64,000 bases of DNA from Celeribacter baekdonensis. GTDB taxonomy: Bacteria > Pseudomonadota > Alphaproteobacteria > Rhodobacterales > Rhodobacteraceae. The translations under genes and the position numbers were made by a program. The stretch is taken from NCBI RefSeq assembly GCF_003047105.1, contig NZ_CP028475.1:1922001-1986000 (forward strand). The letters run 5' to 3'. How positions within the stretch are numbered: the first letter of the stretch is position 1; the number at the start of each line of letters is the position of its first letter. The notes beneath the pieces were generated by a model, which saw only the letters and a program-made list of their open reading frames with translations, was not told where the DNA came from and did no database searches. Shown piece after piece: positions 7,774 through 20,048 of the stretch.

Positions 7774-9564
7774 TTACTCCTGCGGAATGACCCGGATGTT
7801 CAATTCGCGCAGCTGCTCATTGGTCGGCTCGTTCGGAGCGCCCATCATCAGGTCTTCGGCCCGCTGGTTCATCGGGAAGAGGATGACTTCGCGGATGTTG
7901 TCCTCGTCGGCCAGAATCATCACGGCGCGGTCAATCCCAAGGGCACAACCGCCGTGCGGCGGAGCGCCGTATTGGAAGGCGTTGACCATACCGCCAAAGC
8001 GTTTTTCGACCTCATCCTTACCGTAACCGGCCAGTTCGAACGCCTTGAACATGATCTCAGGCTTGTGGTTGCGGATCGCGCCGGACACCAATTCGTAGCC
8101 GTTACAGGCCAAGTCATACTGCCAGCCGAGCACCTTAAGAGGATCGCCCTCAAGCGCGTCCATCCCACCTTGCGGCATGGAGAACGGGTTGTGTTCAAAG
8201 TCGATCTTACCGCTTTCCTCGTCCTGTTCGTAAATCGGGAAATCCACGATCCAAGCGAATTTGAATGCATCGCGCCAGTTTTCGTCCTCGGGGGCTTTCG
8301 GCGTCTCTTCCCAAATCACGGTGCGGGCTTTGCCTGCGACACGTTGGAAAGACTTCGGTTTGCCGCCCAAGAAAAACGCCGCATCACCAACCTCAAGACC
8401 AAGCTGTTGACGGATCGCTTCGGTGCGTTCCGGGCCGATGTTTTTGGCCAGCGGACCGGCGGCCTCCATGCCTTCGCCCTGATCACGCCAAAAGATGTAC
8501 CCCATCCCCGGCAGACCCTCTTGTTGGGCGAATTTGTTCATCCGGTCGCAGAATTTGCGCGAGCCGCCTTTCGGGGCCGGAATGGCGCGGACTTCATTGC
8601 CCTCTTGCTCCAAAAGCGAGGCAAAAATGGCAAAGCCAGAGCCGCGGAAATGCTCGGACACATCCTGCATCTTGATCGGGTTACGCAGGTCGGGCTTGTC
8701 GGTGCCGTACCAAAGCGCGGAGTCTTTGTAAGAAATCTGCGGCCAATCGCGGTTGGACAAACGGCCTTTGCCGAATTTGTCGAACATCCCGGCGATCACC
8801 GGCTCCATGACATCAAAAATATCCTGTTGGCTGACAAAAGACATTTCCATATCGAGCTGATAGAAATCAGTCGGCGAGCGATCGGCGCGCGGATCTTCGT
8901 CGCGGAAACACGGCGCGATTTGGAAATATTTGTCAAAACCAGAGACCATGAGCAACTGTTTGAACTGTTGCGGGGCTTGCGGCAGGGCGTAGAATTTGCC
9001 CGGATGCAACCGCGACGGCACCAAAAAGTCCCGCGCGCCTTCAGGGGAGGACGCGGTGATGATCGGCGTTTGGAATTCGTTGAACCCGTTGCCCCACATA
9101 CGCTGACGCAGATCGGCAACCACGTTGGACCGCAGGATCATGTTTTGCTGCATCGCCTCACGGCGCAGATCGAGATAGCGGTATTTCAGGCGGGTTTCTT
9201 CCGGGTATTCCTGATCGCCAAAGACCATGAGCGGCAATTCAGCCGAGGCGCCGAGCACCTCAATATCACGCACAAACACTTCAATCTCGCCGGTGGGGAG
9301 TTTGGTGTTCACAAGGCTTTCATCGCGTGCCTTCACGGTGCCATCAATGCGGATACACCATTCGGCGCGGACCTTTTCCATGGCGGAAAACGCCGGGCTG
9401 TCCGGGTCGCAAAGCACCTGTGTGACACCATAATGATCGCGCAGATCGACAAAGAGGATACCGCCATGGTCGCGGATGCGGTGCACCCAGCCAGACAGGC
9501 GGACGGTATCGCCCACATTGGATGTGTTCAGATCGGCGCAGGTATGGCTGCGATAGGCGTGCAT
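7774..9564 (-). CDS. aspS: Aspartyl-tRNA synthetase
   Basis: A 596-residue class II synthetase that charges tRNA-Asp, and possibly tRNA-Asn if the enzyme is of the non-discriminating type common in alphaproteobacteria. An N-terminal OB-fold (Gly-Trp-Val-His-Arg-Ile-Arg-Asp) is followed by the catalytic core with Phe-Arg-Asp-Glu-Asp (motif 2), a GAD insertion domain and Gly-Ile-Asp-Arg (motif 3). The open frame extends to 9621, but the start at Met-His-Ala-Tyr-Arg has GAGGGA before it and matches the family N-terminus. Confidence 0.97.
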   Translation of the reverse strand: MHAYRSHTCADLNTSNVGDTVRLSGWVHRIRDHGGILFVDLRDHYGVTQVLCDPDSPAFSAMEKVRAEWCIRIDGTVKARDESLVNTKLPTGEIEVFVRDIEVLGASAELPLMVFGDQEYPEETRLKYRYLDLRREAMQQNMILRSNVVADLRQRMWGNGFNEFQTPIITASSPEGARDFLVPSRLHPGKFYALPQAPQQFKQLLMVSGFDKYFQIAPCFRDEDPRADRSPTDFYQLDMEMSFVSQQDIFDVMEPVIAGMFDKFGKGRLSNRDWPQISYKDSALWYGTDKPDLRNPIKMQDVSEHFRGSGFAIFASLLEQEGNEVRAIPAPKGGSRKFCDRMNKFAQQEGLPGMGYIFWRDQGEGMEAAGPLAKNIGPERTEAIRQQLGLEVGDAAFFLGGKPKSFQRVAGKARTVIWEETPKAPEDENWRDAFKFAWIVDFPIYEQDEESGKIDFEHNPFSMPQGGMDALEGDPLKVLGWQYDLACNGYELVSGAIRNHKPEIMFKAFELAGYGKDEVEKRFGGMVNAFQYGAPPHGGCALGIDRAVMILADEDNIREVILFPMNQRAEDLMMGAPNEPTNEQLRELNIRVIPQE

Positions 9565-9736
9565 GGTTTGATCCCTCGAATAACTGGGCATTGGTGTCAT
9601 TAGGTGCTTGGGCTGATACACTCGTCTGGGGCTAGAAAGTCAAGCCTTGCGCCGCCTGTCTGGTCTTGCGTGAACTTCGATTGTGGTTAAAACATCTAAA
9701 AACATTTATAAATATCGAGTTTTAGAGGGTGATGGC

Positions 9737-11056
9737 GTGCAGATTAATTCTTTTGAAAAGAAGAGGCGGCGCTCCGACACTCTCTCAGCCTTCTTTCTCA
9801 TTTTCGGCTTCACGGTTTTGAGCATGAACATCTATGCGGCCGTCGCATCGCCGGATTTTCTCGCCTCATGGCTCGCAGGCAAGGCTTGGGTCGCGGGAGA
9901 AACGCAAAACATCTACCCGCCGCTTGAGCATGGTCTGTTCGATCTGATTGCACCGCGCGCTTGGTACGAAGCCCTGACAGTCGGCACCGAAACCGAAGAG
10001 GTCTTTCCCTTCATTTACCCCCCGATTTGGGCGGTCCTGTTCGGAGAGCTGACCAAAGTCACCAACTATGAGACGCTTCGCACAATTGCTGCCCTCATAA
10101 ATCCGGTGCTTTTGTCTTTTTGCATCCTACTGGCCGGACGGGTCTGCGAGCGGCGCTTTCCCGTTATTCCCACCCTGATCATCGGGATGATCTTCTTTTC
10201 TTTCAGTGCCATAGGCCAAATTGCCTTAATGCAAAACCAGTTTCAGATTTTGGTGTCCTTTCTCATCCTTCTCAGCATTGAAAGAGCCCGGAACGGACAT
10301 GAGATCATCGGGGGGACCGCCCTCGCCCTCGCGGCCGGGATCAAACTTTACCCCGCGATCTTCATCATTCTCTTTTGGGCCGCCGGATACCGCAAGGCAA
10401 CATTGGCCTTTGTGGCCACAGGACTGGCTTTGGGCCTCACATCCCTTGCCCTCACCGGCTGGCCACTGCACGCGATTTTCCTAAATGCCGTCTCAACGAT
10501 TTCCAACACAGTCCTTGTGACACCCGTCTCCTGGTCCTTTGACCCTCTGGTTGGACAAATCTTTTTTGAAGACACGCTGGTCAAACGCCCCTTCCCGGAC
10601 TGGGGATATATGTACGATCTTGTCCCTGAGGACGGCCTCGGCTTTTTCTACATGCCAAAACCATGGCTTTGGCAAATGATTTCAACATTGATGTTGATCG
10701 GAACGCTGATTGTCGGCGCTCTCATGATCCGTAGAGCACACCGCAGCGGCGCAGACAGCGGATGGGTTTGGGCCTTTATCATGGGTCTTTTTGCGCTGGT
10801 GAACCCTCTGAGCTGGAGCTACCATTTCATTGTTGTCGCCGCCTTTGCCCCATTCTTCGTCTTTCGGATCGGCCTCACGCGCGGGGTGCCATGGATCGTG
10901 GCAATCATTGCTTTGACGTCGAATTTCGCCCCAGATCTCGCGTATTGGCTCCAAGGTCGGTTTCATTGGCCCCTCGTCCCCTTCCAACCCTTCGGGACAA
11001 TCCTCATGACCGTTTTGGTCGGCTCTTTTGGATATTCGGCCTATCGCAAATACTGA
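9737..11056 (+). CDS. GT87-type membrane glycosyltransferase (DUF2029)
   Basis: A polytopic membrane protein of about 439 residues with roughly ten hydrophobic segments and a large polar loop after the first. An acidic/Tyr-Pro-Pro loop (Asn-Ile-Tyr-Pro-Pro and Phe-Ile-Tyr-Pro-Pro) and a Lys-Leu-Tyr-Pro motif are typical of polyprenyl-phosphate-mannose-dependent alpha-mannosyltransferases of family GT87. I chose the GTG at 9737 because AGAGGG lies seven bases upstream; the frame opens at a GTG at 9683 with no ribosome site. The upstream DNA is AT-rich, which may mark a promoter or acquisition by transfer. The acceptor is unknown. Confidence 0.75.
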   Translation: MQINSFEKKRRRSDTLSAFFLIFGFTVLSMNIYAAVASPDFLASWLAGKAWVAGETQNIYPPLEHGLFDLIAPRAWYEALTVGTETEEVFPFIYPPIWAVLFGELTKVTNYETLRTIAALINPVLLSFCILLAGRVCERRFPVIPTLIIGMIFFSFSAIGQIALMQNQFQILVSFLILLSIERARNGHEIIGGTALALAAGIKLYPAIFIILFWAAGYRKATLAFVATGLALGLTSLALTGWPLHAIFLNAVSTISNTVLVTPVSWSFDPLVGQIFFEDTLVKRPFPDWGYMYDLVPEDGLGFFYMPKPWLWQMISTLMLIGTLIVGALMIRRAHRSGADSGWVWAFIMGLFALVNPLSWSYHFIVVAAFAPFFVFRIGLTRGVPWIVAIIALTSNFAPDLAYWLQGRFHWPLVPFQPFGTILMTVLVGSFGYSAYRKY

Positions 11057-11238
11057 TTCCAACGCATTCACATGTTCCTCCCCATCTGCGCCAGCGCCCC
11101 CTGTGAATATGCAACGCAAGGAGGCAGTTTTTTGAAACGCCCCCTTGCACCCACGGACTCCATAGCTATAACCCACGACAATTTGCGCGCACCCTGTTAG
11201 AGGGTACGCAAAAGCTGCTCAAACATCCGGGGTCCGCC

Positions 11239-14598
<3,360 letters not shown>

Positions 14599-14624
14599 GC
14601 GCCTCAAACGCGTGACTACGTCTC

Positions 14625-14655
14625 AAAACGCCCTGCTCTCTGCGGGGCGTTTTTT
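14625..14655 (+). terminator. Intrinsic terminator of carB
   Basis: AAAACGCCCTGC pairs with GCGGGGCGTTTT with a small TCTCT loop and one imperfect position, followed by TT. Confidence 0.85.
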
Positions 14656-14942
14656 GTGTCGCTTTTGCAGTGCAGCGATAAACCTTGACTTATCCCCCAT
14701 TCTGCCGCATCTGTCGCCCATCGACACCCAATGCTGCCGCGTGAGCAGCCGCGTTCATGTGAAACGCCTCAGGTGGTCGATGACGGGCGGAACACGCCCA
14801 TAAGGTTCCCAAATCACGCAGGGGTCCGGCGGAAAGACGGGGCGGGCATGTGGCCCTCACCGGAGACCTTTTCCGCGACCATCAAGGCGTCCCATTCGGG
14901 GCGCGTTTCGCGTGTGGGTTACCGCCCACCCAAAGGATATAC
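14656..14942 (+). promoter_or_regulatory. Long upstream region of the RNA helicase gene
   Basis: This 287-bp stretch has no convincing gene. It holds TTGCAGTGCAGC at 14665-14676, whose reverse complement recurs at 40204-40215 before the MaoC gene and resembles the CTGC-N3-GCA sites of PhaR-type regulators. A TTGACT at about 14687 could be a -35 box, though the -10 is poor. A long 5' UTR would suit the cold-responsive control known for some RhlE-type helicases, but that is conjecture. Confidence 0.35.
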
Positions 14943-16277
14943 ATGACTGATTTTTCCATGCTCGGCCTCAAGCCGCGCCTTCTGACGACGTTGACCGAAA
15001 TGGGCCTGTCTGAGGCCACACCGATCCAATCCCGCGCCATCCCCGAAGTGATGAATGGCCGCGACGTGATGGGTCTGGCACAAACCGGCACCGGCAAAAC
15101 ATTGGCCTTTGGCCTGCCGCTTTTGGACATGGCGCTGAGTTCCGGCGACAAACCGGCAGATCGCACCGTGCGCGCGCTTGTGTTGGCGCCGACCCGTGAG
15201 TTGGTGAACCAAATCGCCGACAGCCTGTTCCCCTTCATGAAGGGCACCCACCTCAAGCTCAACCGTGTGGTTGGTGGCGTCTCGATCAACACTCAAATCA
15301 ACCGTTTGCAACGCGGCACGGACATCCTGATCGCGACCCCCGGTCGTCTGATGGACCTGATCGACCGCAAAGCTGTACGCCTGAATGAGACCAATTTCTT
15401 GGTGCTCGACGAAGCCGACCAGATGCTCGACATGGGCTTTATCCATGCGCTGCGCAAACTGGTGCCGATGTTGGCCAAAGAACGTCAGACCATGCTGTTT
15501 TCGGCCACGATGTCGAAACAGATGAACGAGATTGCCCAAAGCTACCTCACTTCACCGATCCGCATCGAAGTCTCGCCTGCGGGCAAGGTTGCCGATAAAA
15601 TCGCCCAAGAGGTGCACTTTATCCCACAGCCGGAGAAACTCGATCTCTTGAAAAAGATGTTGGGCGATCACAAAGACGAGCTGGCGTTGGTGTTTTCGCG
15701 CACCAAACATGGCGCGGAGCGGATGAGCAAACAATTGACCGCGGCGGGCTTTAACGCCGGGTCGATCCACGGCAACAAATCCCAAGGTCAGCGCGAGCGC
15801 ACCTTGAAAGAGGCGCGCACCGGCAAGATCCAAGTGTTGGTCGCGACCGATGTGGCCGCGCGTGGCATCGACATCCCCGAGGTGCGCCACGTTTACAACT
15901 TTGAACTGCCGAACGTGCCGGAGAATTTCGTGCACCGCATCGGTCGGACCGCACGTGCCGGTCGTGAAGGCAAAGCGGTTGCGTTCTGTGCGCCCGACGA
16001 GCTTGGCGATTTCCGCGCGATTGAAAAAGTGATGAAACTGTCGATCCCGATCGCGACGGCGGCCTCTTGGGCCCATCCCGATATGAAAGCCCCGGCAAAG
16101 CCGAAACAAGGCGGCGGTCGTCGTCGTGGTGGACCCGGTGGCGGTGGCGGCTTTGGCGGCGGCAATGGGGGTGGTCAGCGTCGCGGTGGCGGCGGTTTTG
16201 GCAAGCCCGGCGGCGCGCCGAAAGCGGCCAATGGCGGACGCCCTCAGCGCAATCGCGGTCGCAGCGCCGAAGCGTAA
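14943..16277 (+). CDS. DEAD-box ATP-dependent RNA helicase, RhlE type
   Basis: A 444-residue helicase that unwinds RNA duplexes, probably in ribosome assembly or RNA decay. Motifs in order: Q motif (Thr-Pro-Ile-Gln near 23), Ala-Gln-Thr-Gly-Thr-Gly-Lys-Thr near 46, Asp-Glu-Ala-Asp near 157, Ser-Ala-Thr near 188 and His-Arg-Ile-Gly-Arg-Thr-Ala-Arg-Ala-Gly near 330. The last 75 residues are a Gly/Arg-rich RGG-like tail that binds RNA. The frame opens at 14850, but the ATG at 14943 follows AAGGAT and begins the conserved Thr-Asp-Phe segment. Confidence 0.93.
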   Translation: MTDFSMLGLKPRLLTTLTEMGLSEATPIQSRAIPEVMNGRDVMGLAQTGTGKTLAFGLPLLDMALSSGDKPADRTVRALVLAPTRELVNQIADSLFPFMKGTHLKLNRVVGGVSINTQINRLQRGTDILIATPGRLMDLIDRKAVRLNETNFLVLDEADQMLDMGFIHALRKLVPMLAKERQTMLFSATMSKQMNEIAQSYLTSPIRIEVSPAGKVADKIAQEVHFIPQPEKLDLLKKMLGDHKDELALVFSRTKHGAERMSKQLTAAGFNAGSIHGNKSQGQRERTLKEARTGKIQVLVATDVAARGIDIPEVRHVYNFELPNVPENFVHRIGRTARAGREGKAVAFCAPDELGDFRAIEKVMKLSIPIATAASWAHPDMKAPAKPKQGGGRRRGGPGGGGGFGGGNGGGQRRGGGGFGKPGGAPKAANGGRPQRNRGRSAEA

Positions 16278-16305
16278 ATCAGTATAAGCACCTGATAGAA
16301 ATGAA

Positions 16306-16333
16306 AAAAGAAGCGGCTCTGGCCGCTTCTTTT
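16306..16333. terminator. Bidirectional intrinsic terminator
   Basis: A perfect 12-bp stem, AAAAGAAGCGGC with GCCGCTTCTTTT, closes a TCTG loop. It lies between the convergent helicase gene and the leftward gene ending at 16359 and can serve both. Confidence 0.9.
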
Positions 16334-16358
16334 GCGTTTGGATCAGAGGTCTGATCTC

Positions 16359-16823
16359 TTAGATCGCTTCATGTTCCAAATGCAGCTTCATCGAAATCAA
16401 CACATGTTGCAGTTCAAGCGTCTCACGCAACAGCCGCTTGGCCTCATTGATGGTGATGACCCCATCCTCGATGGCCCCGGAATATTCGGCCATCAGCATG
16501 GCAAAACGCTGTGACAGAGCCACGACATCGGTGTTGACGCCCCCGCTGCCCGCACGCGCGCCTTCGTTACGCGCCGCATCATAGGAAAGCGCCACACCTT
16601 TCAGTTCTGCCAAGGCGGACGTGACATGTGGGTAGCTGGCCGCCGCTTCAAGTTGGGCCACAGCATCCACGGGCATAAAGCGGTCCGCATGTTCGTCCGA
16701 GGTGGAATAATATCGGCCTAAAGTGGCCTTGGATTTTCCAGTTAAAGCACATGCGGCCTCTAACCCCACGTCTTTGACCAAAGCCTCTGTGTGCTTTTTC
16801 AGATAATTTCCAGCTGCGTCCAT
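16359..16823 (-). CDS. Conserved helical protein, possible DNA-binding regulator
   Basis: A 154-residue mostly helical protein. Residues about 12-35 (Leu-Val-Lys-Asp-Val-Gly-Leu-Glu-Ala-Ala, then Thr-Gly-Lys-Ser-Lys-Ala-Thr-Leu-Gly-Arg-Tyr-Tyr) look like a helix-turn-helix, and the C-terminal part is a long amphipathic helix. Phage CII-like regulators have a similar start, but there is no phage context. I chose Met at 16823 over a GTG at 16847. The upstream 60 bp carry overlapping CCCC/GGGG dyads that could be its own operator. Function unknown. Confidence 0.6.
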   Translation of the reverse strand: MDAAGNYLKKHTEALVKDVGLEAACALTGKSKATLGRYYSTSDEHADRFMPVDAVAQLEAAASYPHVTSALAELKGVALSYDAARNEGARAGSGGVNTDVVALSQRFAMLMAEYSGAIEDGVITINEAKRLLRETLELQHVLISMKLHLEHEAI

Positions 16824-16849
16824 ATACCCCGTCCTAACACGAACCACGC

Positions 16850-16888
16850 CCCCTTCTATGGGGCGTTCCCCGATGGGGAATTTACCCC
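16850..16888 (-). promoter_or_regulatory. Overlapping CCCC/GGGG dyads, possible operator
   Basis: Three dyads overlap in 39 bp: CCCC-N6-GGGG at 16850-16863, the perfect palindrome TTCCCC-GAT-GGGGAA at 16866-16880, and GGGG-N6-CCCC at 16875-16888. They lie 27-65 bp upstream of the leftward gene start, where an autoregulator would bind. Confidence 0.5.
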
Positions 16889-16986
16889 ACCATTTCCCAT
16901 TAATTTCCTAAATATCACATGACATACAAGTGTCTACCTGCCGTTGCAGGGAATTCATCAGTATCCGGTGCCTTAAAACATCGGGT

Positions 16987-17116
16987 CGGGTGGAAGCCAG
17001 TTCGGAAAGGACGTCGCATCAACACTGTCAGATCTCGGCACCCTCATCCCCTGCCCTTCCGGGCAACCGCCGGTTCTTACCATTGATGTGTCTCCTCTTG
17101 TTCTGGCTTCCACCCG
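16987..17116. repeat. 130-bp segment bounded by a 14-bp perfect inverted repeat
   Basis: CGGGTGGAAGCCAG at 16987-17000 is the exact reverse complement of CTGGCTTCCACCCG at 17103-17116. The 102 bp between code for nothing evident. I see no target-site duplication, so it may be a mobile remnant or a structured leader RNA. Confidence 0.5.
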
Positions 17117-17231
17117 TTCGTGTTCTCAGTTGGCCTGTCCACATGCCCTGACCGTAAAGACAGGTAGATTTTTTAGCTCTCCCCCATGCGGCACCTTGAT
17201 CCCAGCACAAGATTTCTGGCACACCCCGGCC

Positions 17232-17819
17232 ATGGCAAAACTCTACTTTCAATACTCGACGATGAATGCGGGCAAATCGACCCTGTTGCTTCAAGCGTCT
17301 TATAATTATCGCGAACGCGGTATGGAGACCTATTTGATCACGGCGCGGTTTGATCATCGCGCCGGAGAGGGTCACATCGCCAGCCGGATCGGCATTGGCG
17401 AAGAGGCGGATACATTTGATGAGGGCGATGATCTGTTTGCCAAGATCAATGATCGCCTGGCGCACGGCTCCGTGGCCTGTATCTTTATCGACGAAGCCCA
17501 GTTTTTGACCAAAGATCAGGTCTGGCAATTGGCCCGCGTGGTCGATGATTTGAACGTGCCAGTGATGGCCTATGGGTTGCGCGTTGATTTTCAGGGCAAT
17601 CTGTTCCCCGGCTCGGCTGCGCTTTTGGCCTTGGCCGATGAAATGCGCGAAGTGCGCACGATTTGCCATTGCGGGAAAAAAGCGACGATGGTGGTGCGTA
17701 TGTCGGAGAGTGGCATGGTGTTGACCGAAGGGGCGCAGGTCGAGATTGGCGGCAACGAGCGTTACGTGTCGCTGTGTCGTCGTCATTGGCGCGAGGCCAT
17801 GGGCGACCGGGCCGATTAA
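17232..17819 (+). CDS. tdk: Thymidine kinase (type II)
   Basis: A 195-residue salvage enzyme that phosphorylates thymidine with ATP. The P-loop Met-Asn-Ala-Gly-Lys-Ser-Thr is at 11-17, the Asp87-Glu88 pair of the Walker B region sits in Phe-Ile-Asp-Glu-Ala-Gln, and zinc ligands are probably Cys145, Cys147, Cys182 and His185. The frame opens at 17088, but the enzyme starts at Met-Ala-Lys-Leu-Tyr-Phe. Its TAA stop lies inside the first bases of the repeat at 17816. Confidence 0.96.
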   Translation: MAKLYFQYSTMNAGKSTLLLQASYNYRERGMETYLITARFDHRAGEGHIASRIGIGEEADTFDEGDDLFAKINDRLAHGSVACIFIDEAQFLTKDQVWQLARVVDDLNVPVMAYGLRVDFQGNLFPGSAALLALADEMREVRTICHCGKKATMVVRMSESGMVLTEGAQVEIGGNERYVSLCRRHWREAMGDRAD

Positions 17820-17932
17820 AGCGTCACGCCTTTAACCTGAGACAGGAGAAAGGCGTGACGCTGCCAGACATATCCATGGTGCGGGCGTTCCGCCATAAAC
17901 CCGTGAAACAGGTTTATGGCGGAACGCTTTAA
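17816..17932. repeat. Stem-loop repeat, full copy (copy 2)
   Basis: A 117-bp element with ends TTAAAGCGT and ACGCTTTAA. It has two perfect hairpins: 14 bp (17820-17833 with 17849-17862) and 17 bp (17885-17901 with 17911-17927). They are joined by the linker shared with copy 1. Against copy 1 the first stem carries a C-to-A change on the left matched by G-to-T on the right, keeping the pair. It follows tdk directly and could act as its 3' structure. Confidence 0.88.
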
Positions 17933-17976
17933 GCCCGATCTGAGTGTTTAGGCCACGGTAAAGATCGCAATAAAGA

Positions 17977-18318
17977 TCAATGCATCCGCCCGCCGTTGGG
18001 CACCGACAGGCTGGGCTGGGCCAAAACGACCGCGCCGTTTTCATCGGGAAAGCCCAAGACCAAGACTTCCGACATGAAGGGGCCGATTTGGCGGGGTGGA
18101 AAATTCACCACCGCCATGACCTGTTGGCCGATCAGGGTTTCGGGCGTGTAATGCACGGTGATCTGGGCCGATGTTTTTTTCTCGCCAATCTCCGGGCCGA
18201 AGTCGATCCAGAGTTTGATCGCGGGCTTGCGCGCCTCTGGAAACGGTTCAGCGCGCAGGACGGTGCCAACACGGATATCAACGGCGAGAAAATCGTCAAA
18301 ACTGATGGGGTCGCTCAT
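17977..18318 (-). CDS. CsaA-type tRNA-binding domain protein
   Basis: A 113-residue OB-fold protein. The signature [12 protein letters not shown] near 8-19, Lys-Leu-Trp-Ile-Asp-Phe-Gly and a Gly-Arg-Met-His end match the CsaA family, which binds tRNA and has been described as an export-related chaperone in Bacillus. Its start overlaps the proC stop (TGATG on the minus strand), so it is co-transcribed with proC. The cellular role in this group is unclear. Confidence 0.88.
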   Translation of the reverse strand: MSDPISFDDFLAVDIRVGTVLRAEPFPEARKPAIKLWIDFGPEIGEKKTSAQITVHYTPETLIGQQVMAVVNFPPRQIGPFMSEVLVLGFPDENGAVVLAQPSLSVPNGGRMH

Positions 18319-19121
18319 CAGGCCAGTTCCTCATCGCGTGTGATCGCGGCGGCAACCGCGCGCTCCATCAGGGGCACGAACCCGTCCGTCTCATCCATCA
18401 AAACCCGCAGCGCCTCGGCGGTGACGCCGCCCGGAGAGGTCACGTTGATGCGCAATTGTGCCGGGTCTTCGTCCGAGTCTTCGGCCAATTGCCCAGCACC
18501 ACCCACGGTCGCTTTGGCCAATTGCATCGCGACATCTGCGGAAAGCCCCGCCTTTTCGCCCGCCAAAGCCATGGCTTCGATGAGGTGGAACACATAGGCC
18601 GGACCACAGCCAGAAATCGCCGTCAAAGGCCGGATTTGCGCCTCGGTGTCGAGCCGCACCACCTGCCCCACAGCTTTGAGCAAGCCGTCCGCCATATCAA
18701 GCGCCGCCCCCGAGACCTTTGCATTGCCGACGATCCCGGTGATGCCGCGCCCGATGGCGGCGGGAGTGTTTGGCATAGCGCGAATGATCGGTGTGTCTGT
18801 ACCCAGCATAGACTCGTAGGTGGCAATGGAAATCCCGGCGGCCACCGTCAGGAACACTGTGTCGCCATTGCCAAGCTTTTGCAGCGCGGGCAAGGCATCG
18901 CCCATCATTTGCGGTTTGACTGCGACCAAAACGATGGCCGGATTGGCGGGCAAATCGGTGTTGAGCGCCACTCCGGTCGATTGCAGCCACTCGGAGGGAT
19001 GCGGATCAAGCACGGTGACCGAACTGGGGGGCAGACCACCCGCGAGCCAGCCCTTGAGCATGGCCGAGCCCATTTTCCCGCAGCCCAAAAGCACGAGCCC
19101 TCGTGTTTTCAAATCATCCAT
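18318..19121 (-). CDS. proC: Pyrroline-5-carboxylate reductase
   Basis: A 267-residue enzyme that reduces pyrroline-5-carboxylate to proline with NAD(P)H. The Rossmann loop Gly-Cys-Gly-Lys-Met-Gly is at 13-18; the C-terminal helical domain contains the Thr-Ser-Pro-Gly-Gly-Val-Thr signature. The frame opens at 19298, but Met at 19121 follows AAGGAT and starts the conserved domain. A strong terminator with a 7-T run ends only 22 bases upstream of this start, which is unusual and suggests attenuation. csaA follows with an overlap. Confidence 0.95.
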   Translation of the reverse strand: MDDLKTRGLVLLGCGKMGSAMLKGWLAGGLPPSSVTVLDPHPSEWLQSTGVALNTDLPANPAIVLVAVKPQMMGDALPALQKLGNGDTVFLTVAAGISIATYESMLGTDTPIIRAMPNTPAAIGRGITGIVGNAKVSGAALDMADGLLKAVGQVVRLDTEAQIRPLTAISGCGPAYVFHLIEAMALAGEKAGLSADVAMQLAKATVGGAGQLAEDSDEDPAQLRINVTSPGGVTAEALRVLMDETDGFVPLMERAVAAAITRDEELA

Positions 19122-19143
19122 GGTCACATCCTTCACTTTGGCC

Positions 19144-19172
19144 AAAAAAAGACCCCCTGAGGGATCAGGGGG
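19144..19172 (-). terminator. Intrinsic terminator abutting the proC start (possible attenuator)
   Basis: On the minus strand CCCCCTGA, a TCCC loop and TCAGGGGG form a perfect 8-bp hairpin followed by TCTTTTTTT. It lies between the YbjN-domain gene and proC, and its T-run ends 22 bases before the proC ATG. Confidence 0.85.
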
Positions 19173-19231
19173 CACTTTATCAGTCATCATGCCGAGTGCA
19201 ACGCATGAGGCTTTGCGTTTCTGCGCGCACT

Positions 19232-19732
19232 TTACGCCCGACCATAAGCCTCGCAAATGGCGACTTCCATCGCCTCGGCAGGGGTGCGATCCGACCAAGC
19301 GGCCAATTGGAACGCCGGGTAAAACCGCTCAGACGCGCCGACGGCAGACCCGATCAAACGATCCACCTGTTCCGGCCCGGCGATTTGCCCACCTGAGAGC
19401 ACCAAACCATAGCGATAAACCATCAGATGTTGTTCCGGCCAATAGGTGAAGGCCCCGGTCCAAATCTGATCATTGGCGCGATTGAGCACCTCATAGATCT
19501 GCGGCAGCTTGTCTTCGGGCGGTTCCATTTCAAAGGTGCAGATCAGGCGCAGGGTCTCGTCAAAATCAGACCATGCCAGCGTGAGCGAATAGGTGCGCCA
19601 CTGACCCTCGACCGCCATAGCGATCTGATCTTCGGTCACCCGATCAAATTCCCAATCATTGTGCTCGGCCAAATGCTCGCACAGGTCGATCGGATGGATT
19701 TCGCTGGAAAAATTTTGCTCAATAAACGACAT
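19232..19732 (-). CDS. YbjN domain-containing protein
   Basis: A 166-residue protein with the YbjN alpha/beta fold related to type III secretion chaperones: Trp-Glu-Phe-Asp-Arg near 26, a Leu-Thr-Leu-Ala-Trp strand, Leu-Pro-Gln-Ile-Tyr-Glu-Val-Leu-Asn, and Phe-Tyr-Pro-Ala-Phe-Gln near 137. In alphaproteobacteria it usually lies just upstream of proC, as here. The role is unknown; E. coli YbjN affects motility and stress tolerance. The start at Met-Ser-Phe-Ile is chosen for homology, as the longer frame from 19828 is low-complexity. Confidence 0.85.
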   Translation of the reverse strand: MSFIEQNFSSEIHPIDLCEHLAEHNDWEFDRVTEDQIAMAVEGQWRTYSLTLAWSDFDETLRLICTFEMEPPEDKLPQIYEVLNRANDQIWTGAFTYWPEQHLMVYRYGLVLSGGQIAGPEQVDRLIGSAVGASERFYPAFQLAAWSDRTPAEAMEVAICEAYGRA

Positions 19733-19960
19733 ACGCGGCCTCGTCTGTTTGCGTCCTGTGGCCTGCGCGACATCCCCGTAACGACCACTAAGACTTGGTG
19801 CCTGCTCTAGGGGCGGCGGGTTTACCACGTTCCCTTACCAGATATGGTGTGCGCAAAGCATCGGGCCTGTAAAGCGAAATATTTATGTTATCCCCAGCAA
19901 TCGACGCCCATCCACAGCTTGCCCATTTTTTCCACAGAGCCGTAACCCCGCCTGTGGACA

Positions 19961-19987
19961 AGAAAAAGGCCCCCAAAACGGGAGCCT
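19961..19987 (-). terminator. Intrinsic terminator of the ubiK gene
   Basis: On the minus strand AGGCTCCCG pairs with GGGGGCCT (one mismatch) and is followed by TTTTTCTT. It lies about 60 bp after the stop of the leftward gene at 20049. Confidence 0.75.
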
Positions 19988-20048
19988 GATCGCCAGACGC
20001 AAAGCCTGACAAGATACCGGAAAAGACGGTCGGTGTGACCCGAGACCC

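Larger units (their letters stand above)
16824..17231. other. Gene-free stretch before tdk
   Basis: About 400 bp without a supported gene. The left part holds the CCCC/GGGG dyads and the promoter region of the leftward gene. The middle holds the 14-bp inverted repeat at 16987-17116. The part next to tdk is pyrimidine-rich, and I see no clear promoter in it. Confidence 0.5.

Noticed and set aside
7954..9603. 549-codon open frame opposite aspS
   Set aside because: It mirrors the codon structure of aspS, has no ribosome site, and encodes a His/Arg-rich shadow sequence without domains.
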